Below, piece after piece: positions 26,458 through 34,427 of a DNA stretch of 41,387 bases. The stretch is from Lachnospiraceae bacterium (GTDB lineage Bacteria; Bacillota; Clostridia; Lachnospirales; Lachnospiraceae), in NCBI GenBank assembly GCA_014804795.1, contig JAAUZC010000014.1:7948-49334 (forward strand). The letters are read 5' to 3'. Within the stretch, counting starts at the first letter, position 1. Each line of letters starts with the position of its first letter. A model generated the notes under the pieces. The model saw nothing but the letters and a program-made list of their open reading frames with translations, was not told the origin of the DNA and did not search any database. Made by a program: the position numbers and the translations under genes.

Positions 26458-27348
26458 ATGGATATCAATTTTGAATACTATAAAATCTTTTATTTCGTAG
26501 CGAAATATGGAAATATTACGAAAGCGGCCACAGCGCTGGGGAGCAATCAGCCGAATGTGACCCGGATCATGAAACTGTTGGAATCCCAGTTAAACTGCAG
26601 ACTGTTTGTCCGTGAGGCGCGGGGAATCAGTCTGACAGAAGAGGGGAAACTACTGTATTCTCATGTGGAGATTGCCTACAGACATTTGCTGAATGCACAG
26701 GAAGAAATTATCAGACAGGATTCCAAACGGGGCGGTACCGTGGAAATCGGGGCGACGGATACAGCACTGCATCTTTTTTTGCTGCGTGAGCTGCGGTGTT
26801 TTAAGCAGGAATATCCTGCCATCCGGATCAAAATCCATAACCACACGACACTGGAAACGGTAAAATATCTTGTAAACGGCAAGCTGGATTTTGCGGTGAT
26901 CACGACTCCCTTTGAAGTACCGAAAACCTTTTCCCGTGTGAATGCACTGGACTTTCAGGAAATACTGGTCGGCGGAACACAGTACGCCGATCTGTGCGGG
27001 AAACCTCTGGAACTGAAGGATATCAAAAAATATCCGTGGATCGGACTGGGCAGAGGAAGCGCTACCTATGGATTATACAAGGATTTTTTCATAGCACACG
27101 GCATAGATTTTGAGCCTGATATGGAGGTGACAACCTCCGACCTGATGCTGCCCTTAATTGAGAGCAATCTGGGAATCGGTTTTGTACCGGAGCAGATGGC
27201 TATCCCCTTGTTAGAAGAAAAGAAGCTGATGCGGATTCCCTTTCAATGCGATGTTCCAAAGCGGTCCATACAGATTGTTCTGGATAAAGGACGTGGGAGA
27301 GGACTTGCGGCGGATACTTTTTATAAATTTTTGAAAAATGACGTGTGA
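26458..27348 (+). CDS. LysR-family transcriptional regulator
   Basis: A 296-residue regulator. Residues 1-60 form the winged helix-turn-helix: YYKIFYFVAKYGNITKAATALGSNQPNVTRIMKLLESQLNCRLF, ending in the usual wing RGISLTEEG. A linker helix leads to the two-lobe effector domain from about residue 95 (GGTVEIGATDTALHLFLLREL), with the second lobe around TTSDLMLPLIESNLGIGFVPEQM. The effector is unknown. It is transcribed away from one MATE gene and toward another, so it may control either or both. The only visible ribosome site (AAAGG at 26440) is far from ATG 26458, so translation may be weak. Confidence 0.92.
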   Translation: MDINFEYYKIFYFVAKYGNITKAATALGSNQPNVTRIMKLLESQLNCRLFVREARGISLTEEGKLLYSHVEIAYRHLLNAQEEIIRQDSKRGGTVEIGATDTALHLFLLRELRCFKQEYPAIRIKIHNHTTLETVKYLVNGKLDFAVITTPFEVPKTFSRVNALDFQEILVGGTQYADLCGKPLELKDIKKYPWIGLGRGSATYGLYKDFFIAHGIDFEPDMEVTTSDLMLPLIESNLGIGFVPEQMAIPLLEEKKLMRIPFQCDVPKRSIQIVLDKGRGRGLAADTFYKFLKNDV

Positions 27349-27371
27349 GACCGAACGGCTTTTTTCAGTAA

Positions 27372-27400
27372 TTGACGTGTGATTTTTTTATGCGTATAAT
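27372..27400 (+). promoter_or_regulatory. Sigma-A promoter of the second MATE gene, with flanking direct repeat
   Basis: TTGACG (27372-27377) and TATAAT (27395-27400) are separated by exactly 17 bases. The -35 lies inside TGACGTGTGA (27373-27382), which is repeated at 27339-27348, across the LysR stop codon. The repeat may be an operator. The start codon follows about 40 bases after the predicted start site. Confidence 0.75.
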
Positions 27401-27448
27401 TTTAGCAGATACCATAAAAGATGAAAGCAAAATGGAGATGATTTAATT

Positions 27449-28801
27449 ATGCAGTCAACTGATTTTGCCAATGGTAAAGTCTGGCAAAATATTATCGCAC
27501 AGTCTATTCCACTGATACTGGCACAGCTGGCACAGCTTTTATATAACGTGGTAGACCGCATCTACATCGGTCATCTGCCGGGGGCAGACAGTATGGCACT
27601 GACAGGTATCGGATTGGTATTTCCGCTAACTACTCTGGTCGCGGCGTTTACTTTTCTCTTCGGCACAGGAGGAACACCATTGTTCTCTATTGCCAGGGGA
27701 GCAGGGAAAGAAGGACGTGCGGAAAAAATATTGGGTAATACATTCTCGCTCCTGCTCGGCACATCTCTTATGCTGTTTTTATTTTGTTACATACTGCGCA
27801 GGCCTATCCTGTATCTGTTCGGCGCCAGCGATGATTCCTATCTGTATGCCGACGCTTACCTGAAAATATATCTGTTGGGGACTTCTTTTACCATGCTGTC
27901 CACGGGGCTGAATGGGTTTATTAATGCCCAGGGTTTTCCCCGCATCGGTATGCTGACTACGCTGCTGGGAGCGGTATTAAACCTGATTTTAGATCCTGTT
28001 TTCATTTTTGGACTGAATATGGGAGTAAGCGGTGCGGCATTGGCGACAATCTTAAGCCAGTTAGTCTCCTGTGTGTGGGTGTTTACATTTCTGACAGGGA
28101 AAAAAGCGCCGCTTTGTATTAAAAAGGAAAATCTGCGGCCGGACTGGCGGCTGGCAAGGGAAATCATGACGCTTGGGTTGTCCGGTTTTATTATGCAGGG
28201 CACTAACTGTCTGGTTCAGGTGGTATGCAATGCCACACTGAAAATTTACGGCGGAGACCTGTATGTAGGTATTATGACAGTGATCAATTCTGCCAGAGAG
28301 ATCCTGTCCCTGCCGGTAAACGGTATTACCAGTGGGGCGCAGCCAGTACTGGGATATAATTATGGGGCGAGAGCTTATGACAAAGTCCGACAGGGAATCC
28401 GTTTTACCGCCGTTTTGGGAATTATTTATACATTGCTGGCATGGCTTCTTGTGTTCTTGAGTCCGCATCTGTTGTTGTCTATATTTACCGAAGATACCGC
28501 AATGATAGAGGCAGGAGTGGGAGCCCTCCGTCTGTACTTTTTCGGCTTTTTCTTTATGGCGTTTCAGTTCACGGGACAGTCGGCTTTTACAGCGCTTGGA
28601 TATTCTCGCCATGCGATTTTTTTCTCCCTGCTGCGCAAGGCAATGATCGTTGCGCCGCTGACGATACTGCTGCCAAGGTTTGGGCTTGGTGTCAACGGAG
28701 TATTTCTTGCAGAACCTGTTTCCAATGCGATAGGGGGATTGGCATGTTTTATAACAATGTATCTTGTGCTGTATCGGAAATTAAAAACCGGGAAGACATG
28801 A
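27449..28801 (+). CDS. MATE family efflux transporter (second copy)
   Basis: A 450-residue, 12-helix MATE pump. The N-terminal IPLILAQLAQLLYNVVDRIYIGHLPGADSMALTGIGL is characteristic, with GTGGTPLFSIARGAGKEGRAEK in the first loop and VNGITSGAQPVLGYNYGARAYDKVRQ in the second half. It is clearly distinct from the divergent MATE at 25024: different loop sequences and a different N-terminus, so it is not a recent tandem duplicate. It has its own strong promoter and a GGAGATG ribosome site. With the LysR gene it forms a small transporter island between proB and 5-formyl-THF cyclo-ligase. Confidence 0.92.
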   Translation: MQSTDFANGKVWQNIIAQSIPLILAQLAQLLYNVVDRIYIGHLPGADSMALTGIGLVFPLTTLVAAFTFLFGTGGTPLFSIARGAGKEGRAEKILGNTFSLLLGTSLMLFLFCYILRRPILYLFGASDDSYLYADAYLKIYLLGTSFTMLSTGLNGFINAQGFPRIGMLTTLLGAVLNLILDPVFIFGLNMGVSGAALATILSQLVSCVWVFTFLTGKKAPLCIKKENLRPDWRLAREIMTLGLSGFIMQGTNCLVQVVCNATLKIYGGDLYVGIMTVINSAREILSLPVNGITSGAQPVLGYNYGARAYDKVRQGIRFTAVLGIIYTLLAWLLVFLSPHLLLSIFTEDTAMIEAGVGALRLYFFGFFFMAFQFTGQSAFTALGYSRHAIFFSLLRKAMIVAPLTILLPRFGLGVNGVFLAEPVSNAIGGLACFITMYLVLYRKLKTGKT

Positions 28802-28858
28802 TCACATGCATGTTTTAATCAATGTTCCGATACAAAGTCGAAGAAAGGATGTACTTAT

Positions 28859-29521
28859 TTGTCAGAGAGAGAACCGGAAAACAGAAAAAAAGAAAAGACT
28901 GTACTCAGAAAACAGATTTTAAATGATAGAAACGCTCTTTCGCCAGAGCAGCGAAAGATCTGGAATGAGCAGATTCTGGAAAATCTTATCCGATACGACC
29001 GGGAAAACCCCTGCGCTGTCTACCTGTGCTATGTGAATTATAAGAGTGAAGTTTCCACAAAAGACTTCATATGTTGGTGTCTAAACAAAGGAAAAACAGT
29101 CTTCGTACCGAAAGTTTTTGCCAAAGAGAAAACAAAACCGACAGAAATGGAATTTTATCAGATCACCGCATGGCATGAGTTGAAGACAGGCTATCAGGGG
29201 ATTTTGGAGCCGGAGACTTTGGCTGAGAGATCATTTTCTGAATGGTTTGCCAAAAAAGAAACGAAAGCAGCCGGGCCTGAGAGAGAACATCTTCGGATGC
29301 TGCTCCCCGGGGCAGTTTTTGATAAAGCCGGGAACCGCATAGGCTACGGCGGCGGTTTTTACGACAGATGGCTTGCAAAATGGAGTCACTTGGACAGTGG
29401 TGATCCGAAAATACTGGAAAAAATCGGACTGGCTTATAGTATGCAGGTTGTAGAAACACTTCCGACGGAGCGTTTTGACCAAAAGACGGATTTGGTGATC
29501 ACGGAAGAATTTATGGTATAA
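28859..29521 (+). CDS. 5-formyltetrahydrofolate cyclo-ligase
   Basis: Converts 5-formyl-THF to 5,10-methenyl-THF with ATP, returning a storage folate to use. The N-terminal KTVLRKQILNDRNALSPEQR holds the substrate-binding basic residues. The phosphate-binding signature PGAVFDKAGNRIGYGGGFYDRWL (residues ~150-172) is intact. The 220-residue length is slightly above the usual ~190, because of an N-terminal extension and inserts. The start is TTG 28859, with AAAGGATG upstream; no in-frame ATG precedes the conserved core. It is followed 17 bases later by an RmlD-like gene. Confidence 0.92.
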   Translation: MSEREPENRKKEKTVLRKQILNDRNALSPEQRKIWNEQILENLIRYDRENPCAVYLCYVNYKSEVSTKDFICWCLNKGKTVFVPKVFAKEKTKPTEMEFYQITAWHELKTGYQGILEPETLAERSFSEWFAKKETKAAGPEREHLRMLLPGAVFDKAGNRIGYGGGFYDRWLAKWSHLDSGDPKILEKIGLAYSMQVVETLPTERFDQKTDLVITEEFMV

Positions 29522-29538
29522 AGACAGGTGGAAAACAG

Positions 29539-30348
29539 ATGAAGCGTATACTTATATTAGGTGCGAGCGGAACAGTCGGTTCTGCAGCATTGAAACTGCT
29601 TTCTCAGGAGAAAGATTTAGAAATATTAGGAACATATTTTTCAACTTTACAGAAAGAAGCTTCATCCATGATACATTTTTCTGTAGAGTTTCCAAACGAT
29701 ATTTATTCTATTTTAGAACAGGCTCGGCCGGATATCGTTATTTCCTGCCTGCGTGGAGACTTTGATAAACAGCTGGCGGTTCATCGAGGTATAGCAGATT
29801 ATCTTGCGCCCGGAGACGGAAAAATAATATATGTCTCCACAGCAAATGTATTTGATGGAAGCTGCGAAAAACCGCATTATGAAACGGACACTCCAATTTC
29901 AGCCAGTGCTTACGGACAGTTTAAAATAGAATGCGAAAATTTACTGCGGGATCGGATGGGCGACCGGGCAATAGTGCTCAGAATTCCTTTTGTATGGGGG
30001 AAAAATTCGCCGAGAATTCAGACTGTAAAAGCCGGATGCGGGAGCGGCCGCCTGGAAATTTATACGGATTTTTACAGTAATCATGTATCCGATCTGCAGA
30101 TTGCCGAAATGATTCATTGGATCATCAGGGAGGATAAAAACGGGATATTTCATGTCGGAACCTCTGATGTGATAAATTATCAGCAATTTATGGAACGGTT
30201 GATCACAGCAACGGGTATGAAGAAACCCGAACTGACCTTCTTAAAAGAGCCGGGGATTATGGCGGTATTGAGTAATCGGGATGATATACCGGAACAGTTG
30301 AAATGGAACAGCGGGAGACTGATACAATATCTGGCTGCAGTATTATAG
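29539..30348 (+). CDS. RmlD-like sugar-nucleotide reductase (extended SDR)
   Basis: A 269-residue NAD(P)-binding protein of the dTDP-4-dehydrorhamnose reductase type. The Rossmann motif is GASGTVG (8-14). VSTANVFDG is the active-site Thr strand, and the catalytic pair is in AYGQFKIE (Y-x-x-x-K). IVLRIPFVWG and FYSNHVSDLQIAEMIHWII fit the C-terminal substrate domain. No rml neighbours are present, so the substrate may be another sugar nucleotide or the gene may be an orphan reductase. The next 48 bases contain the palindrome CCGTCTTGAGACGG (30357-30370). It marks the end of the ordinary core genes before the accessory region. Confidence 0.8.
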   Translation: MKRILILGASGTVGSAALKLLSQEKDLEILGTYFSTLQKEASSMIHFSVEFPNDIYSILEQARPDIVISCLRGDFDKQLAVHRGIADYLAPGDGKIIYVSTANVFDGSCEKPHYETDTPISASAYGQFKIECENLLRDRMGDRAIVLRIPFVWGKNSPRIQTVKAGCGSGRLEIYTDFYSNHVSDLQIAEMIHWIIREDKNGIFHVGTSDVINYQQFMERLITATGMKKPELTFLKEPGIMAVLSNRDDIPEQLKWNSGRLIQYLAAVL

Positions 30349-30395
30349 AATGGAAACCGTCTTGAGACGGAAGCTAAACCGTAGCAGGAGGAATA

Positions 30396-31226
30396 ATGGA
30401 TAGTAGAAACAGCAGAACAATTTTTGCATGCATTCTTATTGGGGCGATTTTTATGAGTGGATTTGCATGTGGAAGATATATGCAATATTCTGAAAAGAAT
30501 AGAGATATAGAAGAAAATTTTGGGGATGAAACGGAACAGCTGCGAGATGAAAGTAATTGTGAAATAGAAGACGGTAAAGAAATAAATGAGAGTTCTTTTG
30601 AAGAAGAAATTGATGAAAACAGTAGCGATATCATTACATTTTGTGTGATGGGTAAGGAAACGCTTGAAATAAACAAAGACAGATTTACAGATACGGGAAG
30701 AGTGGATAATCTGTGGGAGTTGGATGAAATAAATAAAATATTTGATTCACTACAGGGAGAATGGGAAATAGATCAGTATTTTGATTTTGTTTATTGGAGA
30801 ATTTATGAACCGAATTTGTTCGATTTTCATGATAATATAGAGGAAGAGACAAGACAGAGTTTATTAGAGGCATATTATGAGAAAGTGGAAGCAGCAGAGG
30901 AAAATATACCAGACATAAGTTTTTCAATCAGAAATAGCGAGGGAGAAGAGAGAAACGAAAACTATATATATCAGCAGACATATAGCAGCCCTGTCAGTAT
31001 TATTATGAGCAAAGACCGGTCGAGCGAATTTTATCCAATATTTAAAGACTCCTGTGCAATTCCGAAAGAAGAAGACATAGAATATCCGGTGCTTTATATA
31101 AAGTTTATGCGTTATCAGTTTGAAGAGGAACTATATAAGCCGGCAACTCTGGTAATAACGGCTGACGGAGGATTTTATATTTTGATAGATGGAGCATATT
31201 ATTCTTTAAAGGAAAAGGAAGGATAG
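30396..31226 (+). CDS. Exported hypothetical protein
   Basis: A 276-residue protein with a signal segment at about 7-25 (RTIFACILIGAIFMSGFAC). FAC may be a weak lipobox with Cys25. Next is a long acidic low-complexity linker (residues ~33-75, rich in E, D, N, S) typical of surface proteins with a flexible stalk. The remaining ~200 residues contain no motif I recognise, only aromatic- and acid-rich strands (IDQYFDFVYWRIYEPNLFDF, YPVLYIKFMRYQFEEEL). AGGAGG precedes the start. The next two genes also look exported or fragmentary. It may be a sensor or surface protein; no function is assigned. Confidence 0.7.
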   Translation: MDSRNSRTIFACILIGAIFMSGFACGRYMQYSEKNRDIEENFGDETEQLRDESNCEIEDGKEINESSFEEEIDENSSDIITFCVMGKETLEINKDRFTDTGRVDNLWELDEINKIFDSLQGEWEIDQYFDFVYWRIYEPNLFDFHDNIEEETRQSLLEAYYEKVEAAEENIPDISFSIRNSEGEERNENYIYQQTYSSPVSIIMSKDRSSEFYPIFKDSCAIPKEEDIEYPVLYIKFMRYQFEEELYKPATLVITADGGFYILIDGAYYSLKEKEG

Positions 31227-31227
31227 T

Positions 31228-31389
31228 ATGAAAGTGAGAAAATACGGGTTGGCGGGTCTGAACGGGGAACAACGGTTAGAGCCGGTTTTTGATGATGTGT
31301 GTGGCATTTATGGAGATTATGTACTTGTTCCAAATAAGATGGATGATGGTGAATGGAGAGATGGCTTTATAAAGATCTGGGAAGAATAG
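31228..31389 (+). CDS. WG-repeat fragment, small ORF
   Basis: A 53-residue frame with a good ribosome site (GGAAGGA) one base after the preceding stop. The sequence GLAGLNGEQRLEPVFDDV resembles one unit of the WG beta-repeat ('G-x-x-N-x-x-G-x-x-x-x-x-P-x-[FY]-D'), with a second, partial unit in the tail. A full WG-repeat protein has many units, so this is a truncated or single-unit relic, or a short partner of the exported protein upstream. The Trp-Gly pair itself is absent. Confidence 0.5.
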   Translation: MKVRKYGLAGLNGEQRLEPVFDDVCGIYGDYVLVPNKMDDGEWRDGFIKIWEE

Positions 31390-31417
31390 GATGTCTTAAT
31401 AGAATCAGGAGTTGATT

Positions 31418-32440
31418 ATGTGGAGAGATGATAGAAGAAAAGCAGCGTATGCTATGATGGCAATCTTGTTGTGTATATGTATAAATACAGCATGCAGCAA
31501 TGTGAATGATGAAAACAATGATGAAAAAGCAGAGAATATGAAACAAGAGGACACACCTGTTCAGAAAATAGAGGAAACCAAAAACGTAACAGCTGAAAGT
31601 GAGACTGAGGAGAATGCCGTCGGGGATATGGATGGCTGGGTAAATGAAGGGGAAGAACAGCAGTATATCTGGGGAACGTGGACGGTTACGGGAAAATGGT
31701 TTGTTGGAACTGGATGGAGTGAAGATAATGACAGGGTAGGTGGTATATATGAACTATTGCCGGACAGCCACTTTTATGATGATAAGACTAGCGAAGGTTC
31801 AGAAAAGTTGAAAGGGTACTATGTAACTATTGCCGGAGAAAACTCAATTTTGAAACAGTTTGATTATGATATGCCAGGAACTTATTGCTTGGCGATTGAG
31901 CCTATCCCAGAGGATTACTCCTCTGGGATAGGCGTACCGTTTGGAAATTTTTTGTTTTTAGTGGCAAAAAATGAGTTGGTAGTCGTGGAGGGCAGAAATC
32001 TATTTCGGTTGGAAAAGGCAGAGGATTATGAGGGTGAGGTAGAAGGAAACGGGTTTATTGTATTGTCGAATGGAATCTGGGATGGGAATTGGGAGATTAC
32101 AGGAGTTTTAAAAGCAGACCGGGAGGATGCAGAACGCCGGATCGGAGAATATGTGGAAATGGAAAAACGTGAAAATTACGAAAGAGTGTTGTTGCGGAGT
32201 CTCAGTAAATTTTATCTTGTTGATACGGAAGAAAAATCAATCAGGAAACTGGTGGATGCGATGGGACTGGAAGAAGAGTTTTTCGTGGCATTCTATGAAT
32301 TTACGGATGATTATGAATGGGATCAGATGATTATAAAAGATGAGATGACAGTTGTGCTTGTGAAAGATGGAAATTATTTCTGGGCGAAAAGGGTATTGGA
32401 GGATGAAAATTATAATTTGGAGTGGATCTATGGGATATAG
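31418..32440 (+). CDS. Putative lipoprotein of unknown function
   Basis: A ~340-residue protein with a short basic N-terminus and a hydrophobic segment (residues ~10-25, AAYAMMAILLCICINTAC). NTAC may be the lipobox. An acidic, Thr/Glu-rich stalk follows (about 30-75). The rest is a beta-rich domain with IWGTWTVTGKWFVGTGW and a C-terminal half repeating acidic and aromatic residues; I recognise no family, although the WG-T-W start looks like a calycin or lipocalin-type first strand. The start ATG 31418 is chosen because AGGAG sits 6-7 bases upstream. A perfect 14-bp inverted repeat lies inside the gene at 31901-31932. Confidence 0.65.
   Translation: MWRDDRRKAAYAMMAILLCICINTACSNVNDENNDEKAENMKQEDTPVQKIEETKNVTAESETEENAVGDMDGWVNEGEEQQYIWGTWTVTGKWFVGTGWSEDNDRVGGIYELLPDSHFYDDKTSEGSEKLKGYYVTIAGENSILKQFDYDMPGTYCLAIEPIPEDYSSGIGVPFGNFLFLVAKNELVVVEGRNLFRLEKAEDYEGEVEGNGFIVLSNGIWDGNWEITGVLKADREDAERRIGEYVEMEKRENYERVLLRSLSKFYLVDTEEKSIRKLVDAMGLEEEFFVAFYEFTDDYEWDQMIIKDEMTVVLVKDGNYFWAKRVLEDENYNLEWIYGI
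31901..31932. repeat. Perfect 14-bp inverted repeat inside a coding region
   Basis: CCTATCCCAGAGGA (31901-31914), loop TTAC, then TCCTCTGGGATAGG (31919-31932). It encodes the residues EPIPEDYSSGIG in frame. No T-tract follows. Such a long perfect stem in a gene is unusual; it may be the product of template switching or a structure that slows transcription or translation. Confidence 0.8.
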
Positions 32441-32485
32441 AATTTTAAATGATGGCAATGAAAAAGGAGAAACTTAATAAAAGTA

Positions 32486-32749
32486 ATGTCAATATGTGTA
32501 TATAGAAGAATAAAAAGAAAATGTATTGATGAGAATTTATTAGAAAGAATTCTTGTGGAATTCTTTTCACTTAAAAGTGACATTATAAGGTTTTATATTC
32601 ATTTGAAAGGAAAAGTTGACAGTGATATATTGGCAACATCGGATGTACATGATGACATATGCCTATTAAAGGGAAGCGAGGTAATCCGGTCTAAAAACAT
32701 ATCATATCTGTTGAGTATAACCAAACAGAACCTTTGTGACAGAGGATGA
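32486..32749 (+). CDS. Small hypothetical protein, possible decayed immunity gene
   Basis: An 87-residue frame in AT-rich DNA. It has no strong ribosome site: GGAG is about 17 bases upstream of ATG 32486. The sequence (LERILVEFFSLKSDIIRFYI; LLKGSEVIRSKNISYLLSI) has mixed helical and strand character. I recognise no family. Small AT-rich genes of this size just upstream of a polymorphic-toxin array are often orphan immunity genes, but here the poor start and short length suggest a decayed copy. Confidence 0.35.
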   Translation: MSICVYRRIKRKCIDENLLERILVEFFSLKSDIIRFYIHLKGKVDSDILATSDVHDDICLLKGSEVIRSKNISYLLSITKQNLCDRG

Positions 32750-32876
32750 AAAACAGATGTGGCTATATTCTGAGTTGCATGATTAATGTACAAAATGCAT
32801 TTGAACAATTACCCGCTAATGTTTTCCATAGTGATTTTCAAAGCTATTCAATATTTGGTGATTAAGGAGAGACAAA

Positions 32877-33221
32877 ATGAATTCAAAGTGGGGAACATAC
32901 CCTTGGTTTGTAGAACATGGTGTTGATTTGATACATCCAGATGATTTGGAGGCTTTTAAGCAAGAAGCTAACAATGGAAAAGTATTTGAATGCATTGATA
33001 TAAACGATTTTATTATATTAAAGTACAATAAAAGGTACTATAGAGTGAAGGATAAGTTGTTTAAACCTGTGCCATCTCCCAAATATACTTTTGGAGAAAT
33101 CGTGAAAATAAAACAAAATGAAGAAGAGGCTGTTATAACAGATATTATGTGGCATTATGGTAAGCGCGAGCACTATTATTTAGTATCTATCAGAGGCAAA
33201 AAAGATCGAGAAGATATTTAG
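32877..33221 (+). CDS. Small conserved protein (DUF6960-like?), candidate immunity protein
   Basis: A 114-residue soluble protein. AAGGAGA stands 7 bases before ATG 32877, so it is probably expressed. The opening NSKWGTYPWFVEHGVDLIHP followed by DDLEAFK is distinctive, and resembles from memory a family annotated DUF6960; I cannot verify this. The second half, PSPKYTFGEIVKIKQNEEEA then VITDIMWHYGKREHYYLV, is a beta-barrel-like strand series. AT-rich base use and position next to the toxin array make an immunity role plausible. Confidence 0.6.
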   Translation: MNSKWGTYPWFVEHGVDLIHPDDLEAFKQEANNGKVFECIDINDFIILKYNKRYYRVKDKLFKPVPSPKYTFGEIVKIKQNEEEAVITDIMWHYGKREHYYLVSIRGKKDREDI

Positions 33222-33292
33222 AGTCAGAATTAATGTGAAACATAGATACAGATTGCTTTTCAAAAATTGATTGAAGAAGGAGACATCAAAAA

Positions 33293-33667
33293 TTGTATAC
33301 AGAATTGAGTAAAGAAATTTTTTATGCTTTGCGCCATGCCCATGGGAATATGAATTAGGGATGGATGAAGGAGGTTGGGGTTCTGTTGAACAAATTTTAG
33401 ATGCATTACATAGGACAGAGAACTACAGGGAGAATGGGATATTCTAAGAAAAAGGGATATTGGGTTATAGAAGACGGAAAACTGACTGGAATAAAACCAC
33501 ATTTAGCAGGAGATGGCGGTATTACGGTTGGATTTGGGGACTATTTATTAATAGATGATTTAAAGGTAAGGTATCAATGGCAAGATGTGGTTAATGCATA
33601 TAGGAATGGAACGACGACGCTAGAACAATTACAATTGTTAAAGGACAGACACCGGCAAGCACCTTAG
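33293..33667 (+). pseudogene. Decayed RNA 2'-phosphotransferase (KptA-like) joined to a lysozyme-like remnant
   Basis: TTG 33293 (AAGGAG upstream) starts LYTELSKEIFYALRHA. After a one-base loss near 33339 the frame continues as PWEYELGMDEGGWGSVEQIL, DALHRTENYRE. Together these match the N-terminal domain of KptA/Tpt1 (LSK...LRH.P....L.MDE.GW). KptA normally removes the 2'-phosphate from RNA using NAD. Its C-terminal catalytic half is missing. A third frame (33401-33667) gives KGYWVIEDGKLTGIKPHLAG, DGGITVGFGDYLLI, which vaguely recalls the glycine-rich turn of lysozyme-type muramidases. The two parts may be remnants of different cassettes. No intact product is possible. Confidence 0.55.
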
Positions 33668-33683
33668 AAAGCCGAGGAAGAAA

Positions 33684-34049
33684 ATGGAATTAATTAATAA
33701 AAAATACTATGATGGATTTGAGGGAGAGCCAGAGATTCATTTTATTTACAGGAAGGGAAATGATATTGAAATTTTTGTGATATGGGAAGGTTATTTTGAC
33801 TCAATAATGAGATTAATACTTCCAGAAAGACAGGGATGGGTAGGGTTGGCTTATTGTTATAACATGTATACAGGATGGTATAATGAAAGCCCATGGATGA
33901 TAGATGATTTGCAAATGGCATTAAAGCAGTTTGAATCAATAGATTCTGCTAAGTTATGTAAGGAATCTAATGAAGTTTTAATGTTATTATGTAATATATT
34001 CAAAGAAGCAATTTTAAATAATTATAGTGTTTCCATAGTTAGAGAGTAA
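33684..34049 (+). CDS. Hypothetical protein, candidate orphan immunity protein
   Basis: A 121-residue acidic soluble protein in AT-rich DNA. GAGGAAG precedes ATG 33684. Aromatic-rich strands (HFIYRKGNDIEIFVIWEGYF; QGWVGLAYCYNMYTGWYNES) are followed by helices (LQMALKQFESIDSAKLCKES). Size, acidity and position fit immunity proteins of polymorphic toxin systems. No toxin domain immediately precedes it except the decayed lysozyme-like remnant, so its partner may be lost. No family is recognised. Confidence 0.55.
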   Translation: MELINKKYYDGFEGEPEIHFIYRKGNDIEIFVIWEGYFDSIMRLILPERQGWVGLAYCYNMYTGWYNESPWMIDDLQMALKQFESIDSAKLCKESNEVLMLLCNIFKEAILNNYSVSIVRE

Positions 34050-34124
34050 TATATAGAAAAAGAGTTAAAGCTTGAATTTCATAATAATGATGTTATTAAA
34101 TAAATTCAGATAAGATTATTTTAT

Positions 34125-34199
34125 AGCGACTTCCCATATTGTTCTTAAAAGGAATTTGTTATGGGTATATCGTTAAGGAATGGGTCCGTGTCGCTTTTT
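34125..34199 (+). terminator. Nested hairpin with T-tail
   Basis: AGCGAC (34125-34130) pairs with GTCGCT (34190-34195), followed by TTTTT. Inside, CCCATA (34133-34138) pairs with TATGGG (34160-34165). It may terminate transcription of the 33684 gene, or belong to the 5' flank of the IS66-like end. Of the 309 bases between genes here, the rest shows only IS-end features. Confidence 0.35.
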
Positions 34200-34223
34200 A
34201 CAGCACAGAATATGAATTATAAA

Positions 34224-34427
34224 GTAAGCGCTGAATAATAGGGCGGATTTTCTTTGTCCTAATAAACCTATATAATGATTGCTAGGAAACGCAAGCATTT
34301 TACCCTACCTTCACAGCTAGAGGCAAGCGTTTTACTCTATCTTCAAGGAGTGATCATTATGAATCCTAATGGTGTAAGAAAATCTGAGCAATTCAAACTC
34401 ATCATGGAATGCCGCAGCAGCGGCCTT
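34224..34427 (+). mobile_element. Left-end remnant of an IS66-family element with 5' part of tnpA
   Basis: The stretch starts with GTAAGCG, the terminal sequence typical of IS66-family inverted repeats. A leader with imperfect tandem repeats leads to AAGGAG and ATG 34359. The 23 codons from there read NPNGVRKSEQFKLIMECRSSGL, matching the N-terminus of the small IS66 accessory protein TnpA (…LI.ECR.SG…). After that codon the frame runs directly into a toxin linker, so tnpA is truncated; tnpB, tnpC and the right end are missing. The call rests on motif recognition only. Confidence 0.6.
34291..34345 (+). repeat. Imperfect 32-bp-period tandem repeat in the IS66-like leader
   Basis: GCAAGCATTTTACCCTACCT (from 34291) and GCAAGCGTTTTACTCTATCT (from 34323) match at 20 of 23 positions including the following TCA. 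The second copy ends at the ribosome site of the tnpA fragment. The repeats recall the IS end GTAAGCG and may be transposase-binding or regulatory. Confidence 0.7.

Noticed and set aside
30357-30370. Palindrome CCGTCTTGAGACGG after the RmlD-like gene
   Set aside because: The stem is short and lacks a T-tail; it may be chance.
34291-34345. Possible CRISPR-like repeat
   Set aside because: There are only two imperfect copies with a ~9-base gap and no cas gene; it fits an IS leader better.
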